DNA of 64,000 nucleotides from Novispirillum itersonii (GCF_014205675.1 NZ_JACIIX010000007.1:1-64000), one strand, 5' to 3'. Counted from the stretch's first letter, positions 52,121 to 61,280 are shown. The notes: generated from the sequence alone by a model not told the origin. Made by a program: numbers and translations.

Positions 52121-54025
52121 TTACGCCGGTGTGGCCGGTGCGGCCTCCGGGCAGCACAGATCACCGGATCCCGGCGGCCCCAGTTTTGCCACCGCCATCC
52201 CCGATGCACTGGCCTTTGCCTGCTTTTTCAACCGGGCAAAAATGCCGGACACCTCATCGATGGAACCGATCGACTGTCCGCTGGAAATATGCAGCACCCC
52301 GGCGGAGGCGCGCAGCAATGGCAGGCGCACGTCTTTCCCCTCCCGGTCCTTGCCGAGGATATACCCCCGGCGGCGGGAGTCCTCATCGTAGAAACTTTCC
52401 ACCTCCTCACAGAAGCGGTCGAGGGTATGGCGGACCAGTTTGACGGCGTCGGCGCACTCCGCCTGCCGGATCGAGGCAAAGAAATCATCGCCGCCGACAT
52501 GACCGATGAAGCACAGGTCGCGCGGCAGGTCCTTGCGCAGGATGTCGGCATACAGGGTGATGGCACGGTCCCCCTGCCGGAAACCGTAGCTGTCGTTGAA
52601 CGGTTTGAAGAAGTCAAAATCGATATAGGCGATGGTATAGGCGGTGTCGCGGTCGGCCAGTGCTTCGGTCAGGTGGTCGTTGATCACGGCATTGCCCGGC
52701 AGCTTGGTCAGCGGGTTCTGGTCCCGCGCCACCGCCAGATTCTTTTCGTTCAGGATCCGCAGCAGGGATCGGGCCGACAGGAAGCCGGCGTAGCGGCCAT
52801 CCTCGGTCAGGATGATGCCTTCCGACTCCTCGTCGGAGGAAAAGATTTCGAGAATCTTTTCAGCCCGGGCGCTGACCTCGGCGGTCGGGCACGGCCACAG
52901 AAAGTGACGCGGCCCCCGGCCGTAAACTTTGTTGGACAGCAGATCCTTGCCGAAGGGGGAATAGACATAGGCCTTCAGGTCTTTTTCCCGCAGCAGGCCC
53001 AGCGGTTCGCCCAAGGCTGACACCACCGGCAGGAAGGTGGTGCTGCCGGTGCGCAGGCGTTCGAAGGCCTCGTCGAGGCTGGCGGTGTCAGACAGCGGCG
53101 GGATCACCTCAATCTGGGCCGACACCAGCTTGATGTCGGATTCGCGGTTGCGGCGGTCGCGGGCGTTCAGGATCCGCACCCCGTCATGGATCGGGGCGAT
53201 ATCACTCAGGGACGACAGCGGGCGGCTGATGCCGAACCCCTGCACCAGATCGCACCCGGCATCACGGCACAGCATATATTCGCGGTCCGACTCCACGCCT
53301 TCGGCAATCACCTGCACCCCTAGAAGATGCGCCAGCGTCACCAGATGGGTCAGGAAGGCGCGTTTGCGGGTGTCCTGTTCGGCATTGGCGATGAAAAAGC
53401 GGTCGATCTTGATGTAATCGGGTTGGGCCGAATACAGCAGCGGCAGGCCGGAATAACCCGCGCCGAAGTCATCAAGGCCGATTCCCCCCGCCGCCTGCCG
53501 CAGCACCGACAGGGCCGGGGCCACCTGCGACAGATCGGCGACCGGATGGCGTTCCGACACCTCAATCACCAGATTGACCGGATTGAGGCCGCTGGCCCGC
53601 AGCATCCGGGTGATCAGGGCGGCCAGAGGGCGGGCTTCCGGCAGGCTGCGGGCATCAATGTTGAGAAACAGCTTCTGTTCCCGGTGATCGGGTCCGCCGG
53701 TGAACAGGTCCAGTGCCCGTTCCAGCAGCAGCTGTTCAAGGTCCAGCAGCACGCCCAGCCCATGCGCGGCATCCAGCAGCCCGGAGGCACTGGCATAGCC
53801 AAGACGGTCATAGCCGCGCAGCAGCGCCTCGAAGCCGACACAGCGCCCGGAATGGATGCTGATCACCGGTTGCAGGCTGACGGTGACCGCCGCCTGAATC
53901 GCCCGCCAGTGGGCTGTCGCCCGGTCACCGATGGCCAGGTCAGATTCGGCGGGCGGAGTGGCTATCGACACAGTATCCCGGCCTGTTGGAGCCGGAGTTT
54001 CTTCTGAAGCAGTTTTCCGGGACAT
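52121..54025 (-). CDS. EAL-CBS-GGDEF cyclic-di-GMP signalling protein
   Basis: The 634-residue protein has an N-terminal EAL domain with the catalytic set visible: EALLR (Glu 66), LNIDAR, EVSE, DDFGAGYSG, IKIDR and AEGVES. So phosphodiesterase activity is likely. A CBS-pair region at about 300-430 follows, then a GGDEF domain with GGDDF at 511-515; the Glu to Asp change may weaken cyclase activity. The C-terminus is Pro/Ala-rich with adjacent cysteines. Order EAL-CBS-GGDEF is the reverse of the common layout. ATG 54025 has GAGG upstream. It has no membrane segment. Confidence 0.85.
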   Translation of the reverse strand: MSRKTASEETPAPTGRDTVSIATPPAESDLAIGDRATAHWRAIQAAVTVSLQPVISIHSGRCVGFEALLRGYDRLGYASASGLLDAAHGLGVLLDLEQLLLERALDLFTGGPDHREQKLFLNIDARSLPEARPLAALITRMLRASGLNPVNLVIEVSERHPVADLSQVAPALSVLRQAAGGIGLDDFGAGYSGLPLLYSAQPDYIKIDRFFIANAEQDTRKRAFLTHLVTLAHLLGVQVIAEGVESDREYMLCRDAGCDLVQGFGISRPLSSLSDIAPIHDGVRILNARDRRNRESDIKLVSAQIEVIPPLSDTASLDEAFERLRTGSTTFLPVVSALGEPLGLLREKDLKAYVYSPFGKDLLSNKVYGRGPRHFLWPCPTAEVSARAEKILEIFSSDEESEGIILTEDGRYAGFLSARSLLRILNEKNLAVARDQNPLTKLPGNAVINDHLTEALADRDTAYTIAYIDFDFFKPFNDSYGFRQGDRAITLYADILRKDLPRDLCFIGHVGGDDFFASIRQAECADAVKLVRHTLDRFCEEVESFYDEDSRRRGYILGKDREGKDVRLPLLRASAGVLHISSGQSIGSIDEVSGIFARLKKQAKASASGMAVAKLGPPGSGDLCCPEAAPATPA

Positions 54026-54182
54026 CCCGCGTTCCTCCCCGCACCGCCCCGACACGGCCCATGCCGCGGTGGTGTGGCCGGACATGGGAGAGTCTGGATT
54101 AAAGGCCGGGGGCAGGGCGGGTCAACGCCGGGGGACGTATTGCAACCAAAACTTCATCAAAGGGCCGGAATGCGGCAGCGGA

Positions 54183-54869
54183 TCAGCGCTCGATCAGTTC
54201 CAGCACCGCCCGGATCACGGCGCGGGCACCGTCATCAATCTGCGACAGCGTGGCATCCAGCATGTAGCAGGGCGTTGTGGCAACCCGGCGGACCGGATCG
54301 ACGATCACCTCGCCATGGCCGGTGATGCGGTGGTCCGCCCCCATGGCGGTGACCGCCCCGGCGGCCCCGGCATCGCTGCCGATGGTCAGGCTGATGCCGT
54401 CGCCCAGCACCTTCGCCAGCAGCACCGGGCTGATGCACAGGGCCCCGATCGGTTTCCCGGCGGCATGGGTCTCGCGGATGGCCCGCTCCACATCGGCCTC
54501 AACAGTGCAGTCCACGCCGTCAAAGGCGAAGGACGACAGATTTTTGGCCGCCCCGAACCCGCCGGGGAACACGATAGCGTCAAAGTCCGCCGCCCGGTAG
54601 TCGGCCAGCGGCAGGATTTTGCCCCGGGCGATGCGCGCCGATTCGACCAGTGCATTGCGGGGGGCATCGGTCTGTTCTGCCCCGGTCAGGTGGTTGATGA
54701 CGTGATGCTGCGGACGGTCCGGGGCAAAGCACTGGGCCTGCGCCCCCGCCCGGTCCAGCGCCAGCAGGGTCAGCACCGATTCGTGGATTTCGGCACCGTC
54801 GTAGACGCCGCAGCCGGACAGGACGACGGCAACGCGCGGGGCGGTGTGAGCAGACCGGGACTCGGACAT
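54183..54869 (-). CDS. elbB: ElbB-type DJ-1/PfpI glyoxalase
   Basis: The 228-residue protein is of the ElbB branch of the DJ-1/PfpI superfamily: VAVVLSGCGVYDGAEIHES at the start, DAIVFPGGFGAAKNLSSFA, and the nucleophile cysteine in PIGALCISPVL. Enzymes of this family act as glutathione-independent glyoxalases; ElbB has also been linked to isoprenoid synthesis. ATG 54869 has AGAGGA upstream. It is divergent from the M32 gene. Confidence 0.9.
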   Translation of the reverse strand: MSESRSAHTAPRVAVVLSGCGVYDGAEIHESVLTLLALDRAGAQAQCFAPDRPQHHVINHLTGAEQTDAPRNALVESARIARGKILPLADYRAADFDAIVFPGGFGAAKNLSSFAFDGVDCTVEADVERAIRETHAAGKPIGALCISPVLLAKVLGDGISLTIGSDAGAAGAVTAMGADHRITGHGEVIVDPVRRVATTPCYMLDATLSQIDDGARAVIRAVLELIER

Positions 54870-54950
54870 CAGACAGCTTCCTCTTTTCAATGACCTGTAT
54901 CCAGCCTACCTATGAAGACCCCGATGGTCCACCGTGACGGAAACAGACCC

Positions 54951-56444
54951 ATGACCACCCCCGCCTCTGCCTATGCCGCCCTTGAAAAGCAGTTTGCCCG
55001 GATCAGCGCGCTGGAAGCCGCGCAGGGGATGCTGCACTGGGACTCGGCGGTGATCATGCCTGCGGGCGGGGCGGAGGACCGGGGCGACCAGCTGGCGGCG
55101 CTGGCCGCCGTGACCCACGACCTGATGACCGCCCCGCAGGTGGGTGAGTGGCTGGCCGCCGCCGACCCGAAGACGCTGGATCTGTGGCAGCAGGCCAATC
55201 TGGCGGAAATGCGTCGCCTGCACGCCCACGCCACGGCGGTGCCCGCCGATCTGGTGGAAGCCCTCAGCCGGGCCGGGTCGGCCTGTGAGCAGATCTGGCG
55301 GCAGGCCCGTCCGTCCTCGGATTTTGCGCAGGTGCAGGCGGCGCTGGAAACCGTGGTGTCGCTGACCCGGCAGAGTGCGCAGGCCAAGGCGGAGGCGTTG
55401 GGCGTGTCGCCCTATGATGCCCTGCTGGACCAGTATGAGCCGGGCGGGTCGTCCGCCGCGATTGATGCCCTGTTTGCCGATCTGGCCGATTTCCTGCCCG
55501 GTTTCCTGAACGAGGTGCTGGAGGCACAGGGGCCGGAGGGCGACGGGCCGCAGGGCCTCTTCGACCTGAAGGCGCAGGAGGAGCTGGGGCGGCGGCTGAT
55601 GCAGACCATCGGCTTTGACTTCAGCCATGGCCGTCTGGATGTGTCGGCGCATCCGTTCTGCGGCGGCACCCCGGGGGATGTGCGGATCACCACCCGCTAC
55701 ACCCGTGATGACTTTGCCCCGGCGATGATGGGGGTGCTGCACGAAACCGGCCATGGCATGTATGAACGGGGCCTGCCGGTGGCGTGGCGGACCCAGCCGG
55801 TCGGCCGGGCCCGGGGGATGAGCCTGCACGAAAGCCAGTCGCTGCTGATGGAAATGCAGGCCTGCCGCTCGCAGGACTTTTTCCGCTTTGCCGCCCCGCT
55901 GATCAAGGATGCTTTCAAGGGCGAAGGCTCCCTGTGGGAAGCGGAGGCCTTCCACCGCCGGGCGATTCGGGTCCGCCGTGGCTTTATCCGTGTCGATGCT
56001 GACGAGGTGACCTATCCGCTGCATGTCATCCTGCGTTACCGGCTGGAAAAGGCACTGGTCGACGGCTCCCTGACGGTGGCTGACCTGCCGGAGGCGTGGA
56101 ACAGCGGCTTCGAGTCCCTTATGGGCGTGCCGGTGCCGGAACACCGTCTGGGCGTGTTGCAGGATATTCATTGGTACGACGGGGCGATCGGCTATTTCCC
56201 CACCTATACGCTGGGGGCGATGACGGCGGCGCAGCTGTATGCTGCGGCATTGCAGGCGGTCCCGGAAATCCCGGAGGCGCTGGCGGCAGGCAATTTTGCC
56301 CCGCTGCTGGCGTGGCTGCGGGAGAATGTCCACAGCAAGGCCTCCAGCCTGTCCACCGATGAGATTATCCGTCAGGCCACCGGCAAGTCTCTGGATGCCG
56401 GGGTGTTCAAGGCGCATCTGCGCCGCCGCTACCTCGGCGGCTGA
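54951..56444 (+). CDS. M32-family metallocarboxypeptidase
   Basis: The 497-residue zinc carboxypeptidase removes C-terminal residues from peptides. The zinc motif HETGH is at 264-268, and the third-ligand region HESQSLLMEMQ is at 293-303. HWDSAVIMPAGG near the start and LHETGHGMYERG are family signatures. Length is typical (about 500). ATG 54951 is chosen, with GACGGA upstream. It is monocistronic, converging on the GntR gene. Confidence 0.92.
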   Translation: MTTPASAYAALEKQFARISALEAAQGMLHWDSAVIMPAGGAEDRGDQLAALAAVTHDLMTAPQVGEWLAAADPKTLDLWQQANLAEMRRLHAHATAVPADLVEALSRAGSACEQIWRQARPSSDFAQVQAALETVVSLTRQSAQAKAEALGVSPYDALLDQYEPGGSSAAIDALFADLADFLPGFLNEVLEAQGPEGDGPQGLFDLKAQEELGRRLMQTIGFDFSHGRLDVSAHPFCGGTPGDVRITTRYTRDDFAPAMMGVLHETGHGMYERGLPVAWRTQPVGRARGMSLHESQSLLMEMQACRSQDFFRFAAPLIKDAFKGEGSLWEAEAFHRRAIRVRRGFIRVDADEVTYPLHVILRYRLEKALVDGSLTVADLPEAWNSGFESLMGVPVPEHRLGVLQDIHWYDGAIGYFPTYTLGAMTAAQLYAAALQAVPEIPEALAAGNFAPLLAWLRENVHSKASSLSTDEIIRQATGKSLDAGVFKAHLRRRYLGG

Positions 56445-56457
56445 GATCCGGGGCCGG

Positions 56458-57132
56458 TCAGGGCGCGGTGGAGTCCGATGCCCTGACCTGCGCCAGAATC
56501 ATCTGACCGCCGCCAAGGATATCCTGCATGATGGCGGTGGCGGCGGCATCAGGGTCACGGCGTTCCAGGGCGTCCAGCACCGGGTAATGGTGGTCGATCA
56601 TGTCGCGGCCTCCCGGGCCATACGCCCCGGCCACCAGCGGCCCCATTTGCAGCCAGATCCGCCGCAGGGTGTTGAACAGCACCGGCATGCGGGCAATCAC
56701 CGACAGCTCGAAATGGAAGGCCTGATTCAGTTCCAGCCCGAGCGGGATATTGCCGTCAGCGATGGCCTGTTCATTGCGGGTGATCAGGGTGCGCAGCCGG
56801 TCCAGATCCTCCGGCGTTGCCTTGCGGGCGGCAGTCTCGGCGGCCAGAGCCTCCAGCCGCAGGCGGATGTTGCGGATCTCCAGATACTGATCCATCCCCA
56901 GCACCGGAATCCGGATATCACGGGGAGACAGAAAGACCAGCGCCCCGTCATGGGTCAGCCGCAGGATCGCATCGCGCACCGGGGTGACGCTGGTACCCAG
57001 CCGCTGTGCCAGATCGCGGATTTTCAGGCGGTCCCCGGGTTTGAACTGTCCCTTGATGATCGCATCGCACAGGGTGCTGTAGACCCGGGTATTCAGGGTC
57101 TCGTAGGCGATGGGGGGCAGGCCGTCGGTCAT
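56458..57132 (-). CDS. GntR-family (FadR/FCD subgroup) regulator
   Basis: The 224-residue protein has a winged helix-turn-helix in residues 10-75 (VYSTLCDAIIKGQFKPGDRL, then LAQRLGTSVTPVRDAILRL) and an FCD ligand domain with LEALAAETAARKATPEDLDRL and three His positions suited to metal binding. It is divergent from the kinase-aminotransferase pair with a perfect palindrome between. It most likely represses that pair and responds to its substrate. ATG 57132 is chosen; the frame upstream spans the operator. Confidence 0.87.
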   Translation of the reverse strand: MTDGLPPIAYETLNTRVYSTLCDAIIKGQFKPGDRLKIRDLAQRLGTSVTPVRDAILRLTHDGALVFLSPRDIRIPVLGMDQYLEIRNIRLRLEALAAETAARKATPEDLDRLRTLITRNEQAIADGNIPLGLELNQAFHFELSVIARMPVLFNTLRRIWLQMGPLVAGAYGPGGRDMIDHHYPVLDALERRDPDAAATAIMQDILGGGQMILAQVRASDSTAP

Positions 57133-57246
57133 CAGCACTCTCAGGGTTTCTGGCGGATCTTTGGCGGGTCTTTCGGATCTTGCTTCGGGTGTACCGCAGT
57201 TCCGCCCGGGGCACCAGTTCGGCGCGGTGGAATTTGCCGAATTGAA

Positions 57247-57262
57247 ATATGATGCATCATAT
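57247..57262. promoter_or_regulatory. Perfect 16-bp palindrome, candidate GntR operator
   Basis: ATATGATGCATCATAT, symmetric at every base, lies between the divergent GntR and kinase genes, 49 bases before the kinase ATG. GntR/FadR proteins bind short perfect dyads of this size. Confidence 0.75.
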
Positions 57263-57310
57263 GTCAAAACGGAGGTCTGGACTTCCCCACCCCTGCCGGA
57301 GTGTGTGCCG

Positions 57311-58375
57311 ATGCCTGCTGTGTCCCTGCTTGATGACGCCCGGCCGCTGTTTGAAACACCGCCCCCGGCGGTGACGGAGGACGAAGCGGCGGCGCTGGTG
57401 GCGGAGCATTATGGCGTCTCCGGCGCGGTGCGGCGGCTGACCGGGGAGCGGGACGCCAATTTTGTGCTGACATCCGCCGATGGGTCCGCCGTGGTGTTCA
57501 AGGTGATCAACCCGCTGGAACCGGATGCCGAGGCCGAAATGCAGGCGCAGGTGCTGAATGCGCTGGCGGCACAGGCCGGGCCGCTGACCCTGCCCACGGC
57601 CCGGCGGACCAAAGACGGCGCGATGATCCTGCGGACGCGGACAGCCTCGGGCCTGTCGGTCCGCGCCCGCTGCTATACCTATCTGCCGGGAGAGCCGCTG
57701 TCGGTCCGTCCGGTTGATGACCTTCAGCGGCGGGCTGTCGGGCGGACCGCCGGAGAGGTGACCCGGGCCCTGTCCGGATTTGACCATCCGGCGGCGCGGC
57801 GGCTGAACCTGTGGGACCTGTGCAAGATCGGCGCCTTGCTGCCGCTGGTGGATGGTCTGCCGCCGTCGGTGACGCGCGATCAGGTTGCCACTTTCCTCGA
57901 TCATTTCATCACCGCTGTCAGTCCACGGATTGCCGGACTGCGGCATCAGGTGATCCACAACGACCTGTCGCGCAGCAACCTGCTGTTCCCGCCGGGCTTT
58001 ACCGGCGGCCTGCTGAGTGTGGTTGATTTCGGCGACATGATTCACGCCCCGCTGCTGAGTGAGCTGGCGGTGGCGGCCTCCTATCAGATTGCCGGGGAGG
58101 ATCCGCTGTGGAACCTGCGGGTGGTGGCCGCCGCCTTCGATGCCGTAATGCCGCTGCTGCCGGAAGAATGCGACCTGCTGCTGGACTTTGTGCTGGCGCG
58201 GCTGATGGGGCGGATCCTGATCACCCGCTGGCGGGCCGACCTGTTCCCTGACAACAGCGCCTATATCCTGCGCAGCAGTCAGGAAGCGCAGACCCTGCTG
58301 AATACCCTGTATCCGGTGTGGAAGAACCGCGCCGCCATCAACTGGACCGCCTTTTACCGGGGCGAAGAGGAGTAA
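57311..58375 (+). CDS. Aminoglycoside-phosphotransferase-fold kinase (hydroxylysine-kinase-like)
   Basis: The 354-residue protein has the APH kinase fold: DANFVLTSADGSAVVFKVINP for ATP binding, catalytic HNDLSRSNLL (His 216, Asp 218, Asn) and metal-binding VVDFGD. It is not an antibiotic-resistance gene by context. Paired with a class III aminotransferase it matches the hydroxylysine kinase and phospholyase pairing, in which a hydroxy-amine is phosphorylated and then cleaved. Substrate is inferred. ATG 57311 is chosen; it is five bases ahead of the aminotransferase. Confidence 0.82.
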   Translation: MPAVSLLDDARPLFETPPPAVTEDEAAALVAEHYGVSGAVRRLTGERDANFVLTSADGSAVVFKVINPLEPDAEAEMQAQVLNALAAQAGPLTLPTARRTKDGAMILRTRTASGLSVRARCYTYLPGEPLSVRPVDDLQRRAVGRTAGEVTRALSGFDHPAARRLNLWDLCKIGALLPLVDGLPPSVTRDQVATFLDHFITAVSPRIAGLRHQVIHNDLSRSNLLFPPGFTGGLLSVVDFGDMIHAPLLSELAVAASYQIAGEDPLWNLRVVAAAFDAVMPLLPEECDLLLDFVLARLMGRILITRWRADLFPDNSAYILRSSQEAQTLLNTLYPVWKNRAAINWTAFYRGEEE

Positions 58376-58380
58376 GAAAG

Positions 58381-59634
58381 ATGACTGCATCGCTTCTGGA
58401 CCGGCGCAGCGTTCTGGGTGCGGCTTACCGGCTGTTTTATGCCGAGCCGCTGGCGCTGGTGCGCGGCAGCGGGGTGGAGGTGTTTGATGTCGCCGGGCGG
58501 CGGTATCTGGATGCCTATAACAATGTGCCGGTGCTGGGGCATGCCCATCCGGCGGTGGTGGAGGCGCTGACCCGGCAGGCTGGGCTGATCAACACCCACA
58601 CCCGTTATCTGCATGACACCATCCTCCGCTATGCCGAGGCCCTGACCGCCACCTTCCCGGATCCGCTGAACCACGCCATGTTCACCTGTAGCGGCAGCGA
58701 GGCCAATGATCTGGCCCTGCGCATCGCGATGACGGTGACCGGCGGGACCGGGGTGATCGTGACCGAGAATGCCTATCACGGGGTGACGGCGCTGCTGGCC
58801 GGGATGTCGCCGTCGCTGGGGATCGGCACCGCCCCGCAGGTGCGGACGGTTCCGGCCCCGGACAGTTATCATCAGTCGGGCGATGTCGGGGCCGCCTTCG
58901 GGGCGGCGGTGGCAGCGGCGGCAGAGGATCTGCGCCGGTCCGGCGTGCAGGTGGCGGCCCTGCTGGTGGACACCACCTTCGCCAGCGACGGTATTCACGT
59001 CGGCCCGGTCGGGTATCTCGATGCGGCGGTGGCGGCGGTCCGGGCCGCCGGGGGGCTGTTTATCGCCGATGAGGTGCAGGGGGGCTTCGGCCGGTCCGGA
59101 AAACTGTGGACCTTCCTGCATCAGCCCGGTCTGGTGCCGGATCTGGTGACGCTGGGCAAGCCGATGGGCAACGGCCATCCGGTCGGCGGCGTGGTGACCC
59201 GGAAAGATCTTCTGGATGTCTTCGGCGCGCGGTCCCGCTACTTCAATACCTTCGGCGGCAATACGGTGTCGGCGGCGGTCGGGCTGGCGGTGCTGTCGAC
59301 CATCCAGAGCGAAGGCCTGCCCGATCATGCGGCGACGCTGGGGGTTGATCTGGCGGCAGCGCTGGACGGCCTGCGCCGCCATGCCGTGGTTGGCGATATC
59401 CGGGGCATCGGTCTGTATCACGGGGTGGAGCTGGTGACGGACCGGGGCACCAAGGCCCCGGCAACGGCCCTCGCCAAGGCGGTGATGGACGAGATGGCCC
59501 GGGACGGCATTCTGATCGGCGTCTGCGGCATCGCCTCCAACACCCTGAAGATCCGTCCGCCCCTGGCGTTCAAGGCCCCGCATGTGACGGAACTGGTGAC
59601 GGCGCTGGACCGGGTGCTGACCCGTTTGGCGTAA
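58381..59634 (+). CDS. Class III PLP aminotransferase / phospholyase
   Basis: The 417-residue PLP enzyme has the class III signature: GHAHPAVVEALTRQ, FTCSGSEANDLALR, DEVQGGFGRSG and the PLP lysine Lys 260 in TLGKPMGNG. Its close partner kinase suggests an O-phosphoamine phospholyase (hydroxylysine-phosphate or ethanolamine-phosphate type) rather than a plain transaminase; that group looks like class III aminotransferases and needs no amino acceptor. GAGGAG precedes ATG 58381. A transaminase role cannot be excluded. Confidence 0.85.
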   Translation: MTASLLDRRSVLGAAYRLFYAEPLALVRGSGVEVFDVAGRRYLDAYNNVPVLGHAHPAVVEALTRQAGLINTHTRYLHDTILRYAEALTATFPDPLNHAMFTCSGSEANDLALRIAMTVTGGTGVIVTENAYHGVTALLAGMSPSLGIGTAPQVRTVPAPDSYHQSGDVGAAFGAAVAAAAEDLRRSGVQVAALLVDTTFASDGIHVGPVGYLDAAVAAVRAAGGLFIADEVQGGFGRSGKLWTFLHQPGLVPDLVTLGKPMGNGHPVGGVVTRKDLLDVFGARSRYFNTFGGNTVSAAVGLAVLSTIQSEGLPDHAATLGVDLAAALDGLRRHAVVGDIRGIGLYHGVELVTDRGTKAPATALAKAVMDEMARDGILIGVCGIASNTLKIRPPLAFKAPHVTELVTALDRVLTRLA

Positions 59635-59725
59635 CCCGTCTGCCTGTCGTTGTCCCCCGGTCTGGCCGTGGCGGGTCCGGGGGATATTTTTTTGGGATTG
59701 TGCACTGGGACGTGCCGGAAAAGAC

Positions 59726-59754
59726 GAAAGCCGGAGCTTTAGGCTCCGGCTTTC
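59726..59754 (-). terminator. Terminator after first tRNA-Arg copy
   Basis: A perfect 12-bp stem (GAAAGCCGGAGC and complement) with loop TTTAG, just 3' of the tRNA on the minus strand and followed by a T-rich run. A shorter 7-bp version of the same hairpin follows the second copy at 59932-59950. Confidence 0.7.
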
Positions 59755-59758
59755 GGAA

Positions 59759-59835
59759 TGGCGCGCCCGGAAGGACTCGAACCTCCAACCTCTTGATTCG
59801 TAGTCAAGTGCTCTATCCAGTTGAGCTACGGGCGC
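59759..59835 (-). tRNA. tRNA-Arg(ACG), copy 1
   Basis: A 77-nt cloverleaf with encoded CCA: acceptor GCGCCCG/CGGGCGC, D stem GCTC/GAGC, anticodon stem CTTGA/TCAAG around loop CTACGAA (anticodon ACG), and T loop TTCGAGT. Reads CGU and, after inosine editing, CGC and CGA. Identical to the copy 201 bases away. Confidence 0.95.
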
Positions 59836-59959
59836 ACAGAGGTAACCCGACAGACGGCAGACAACAGACCCTGCGCTGTTCCGATGGTTCGCCCGGATCC
59901 GGCCGGTGCCGGAAGAGGGGGAAAGCAAAGACCGGAGCTTTAGGCTCCGGCCCTCGGAA

Positions 59960-60036
59960 TGGCGCGCCCGGAAGGACTCGAACCTCCAACCTCTTGATTC
60001 GTAGTCAAGTGCTCTATCCAGTTGAGCTACGGGCGC
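59960..60036 (-). tRNA. tRNA-Arg(ACG), copy 2
   Basis: Identical in sequence to copy 1, with the same encoded CCA and the same flanks for about 114 bases (59932-60045 against 59731-59844). It is upstream of copy 1 in transcription order and is followed by its own short hairpin. Confidence 0.95.
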
Positions 60037-60166
60037 ACAGAGGTATCTGTTATCCGGCATCGCTGCCGACCCTGCCGATCGTCTCGGCCGAGGACCGGCT
60101 TTATATTGGTCCCGGCGGACCTCTGCAACAGAAAAATGCAGCATCATGAAAGATTTTTGTCGGATC

Positions 60167-60199
60167 CCGGGATGCCGCCGCCGGACAGCGGCATCCCGG
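60167..60199 (-). terminator. Hairpin downstream of znuA
   Basis: A perfect 12-bp stem CCGGGATGCCGC/GCGGCATCCCGG with a nine-base loop, 14 bases after the znuA stop. No T-run follows at once, so it may be a factor-dependent stop or 3' protection. Confidence 0.55.
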
Positions 60200-60212
60200 A
60201 ACACCAGATGGT

Positions 60213-61190
60213 TCAGGCTCCCGGCTTGCAGGTGCTGATGGACTGGGCAACCCCCAGCATGGCGGCTTCATAGGCGGCAAAGCCCTTGCCGGGGGCCCCG
60301 CCGTCGGGGTCGACGCTGATCACTTTGGCCGTCACACCCTGCGCGACGGTCCGCAGCAGGGCATCGGGGAACTCCGGTTCGGCGAACAGGCAGGACACGC
60401 CGTCTTTCTGCACTTTGGCCTGAAGGGCCTTGATGTGCTTGGCGCTGGGGGCGCGGTCGGGGTCGATGGTGAGGGCCCCGATCACCTGAAGTCCGAAGCG
60501 GCGCTCCAGATACTGGTAGGCATCATGGAACACCAGAACCTTCTGGGCTGCCGCCGGAGCCATCATCTGGCTCAGGCGGCTTTCCAGCGCCGCCAGCTGC
60601 TGTTCGGTTTTGGCCAGATTGGCGGCATACTGCGGGGCGTGCGCCGGATCCCGAGCCGACAGGGTGGCGGCGATGGTGGCCGCCCAGGCCTTGGCATTCT
60701 GCGGGTCCAGCCAGGCATGGGGGTCAAGCCCGCCCTCCTCATGGTCATGGTCATCGTGACCTTTGGCTTTGCCGTGGTCGTGCCCATGGCTATGCCCGTG
60801 ATCGTGGTCATGGCCGCCTTCCCAGTTCTCGCCGTCGCGCAGCGGCAGGGCGGCGTCGCCCAGCGACCGCAGCAGGGGCACCACCTGTGCGGTTTTCGGG
60901 GCGGTGGCAAGGGTCTTGGGCAGGGCGGCTTCCAGTTCCGGCCCGACCCAGAAGATGACATCGGCCTTGCTGACGGCGCGGGCATCGGACGGTTTCAGGG
61001 TATGGGTATGCGGGGACTGGCCTTGCGGGATCAGGCGGACCGGCTCGCCGACCCCGTCCATAATGGCTCCGGCAAGGGCATAGACCGGGGTGATGCTGGT
61101 GACAACGACCGGAGTGGTGTCGGCCAGCGCAGCGGTGGTCAGGGTCGCCGACAGGGCGGTGGCGGCAAGGGTGATGGAGAGGCGGGACAT
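60213..61190 (-). CDS. znuA: Periplasmic zinc-binding protein ZnuA
   Basis: The 325-residue protein has a signal peptide ending AALA before DTTPVVV, the cluster A-I binding-protein fold, metal-ligand histidines (QSPHTHTLKPSD) and LDPHAWLDPQNA, and a histidine-rich loop of about 25 residues at 126-150. It captures zinc for ZnuBC. ATG 61190 is chosen. It is divergent from zur with a Zur-type box between, so zinc repression is expected. Confidence 0.95.
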   Translation of the reverse strand: MSRLSITLAATALSATLTTAALADTTPVVVTSITPVYALAGAIMDGVGEPVRLIPQGQSPHTHTLKPSDARAVSKADVIFWVGPELEAALPKTLATAPKTAQVVPLLRSLGDAALPLRDGENWEGGHDHDHGHSHGHDHGKAKGHDDHDHEEGGLDPHAWLDPQNAKAWAATIAATLSARDPAHAPQYAANLAKTEQQLAALESRLSQMMAPAAAQKVLVFHDAYQYLERRFGLQVIGALTIDPDRAPSAKHIKALQAKVQKDGVSCLFAEPEFPDALLRTVAQGVTAKVISVDPDGGAPGKGFAAYEAAMLGVAQSISTCKPGA

Positions 61191-61280
61191 GCAGGGGGTC
61201 CTTACGGCAGGGAGGAAAGGCAGAGAAGGCGTTGGGGCTGGGGCCTCGTCAGCGCCGGGGATGTGTGCTACACTGGAAGA

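Noticed and set aside
57311-58375. Aminoglycoside-resistance gene
   Set aside because: The APH kinase fold is shared by many metabolic kinases, and coupling to a class III PLP enzyme under a GntR regulator indicates amine metabolism.
58354-60204. 616-codon open frame on the minus strand
   Set aside because: Antisense to the aminotransferase and reads through both tRNA genes; it contains a duplicated peptide only because the tRNAs are duplicated.
59635-60212. Integration site of a mobile element at the tRNA-Arg genes
   Set aside because: Two tRNA copies could mean target duplication, but no integrase, excisionase or phage gene lies between or beside them, and the spacer is only about 120 bases.
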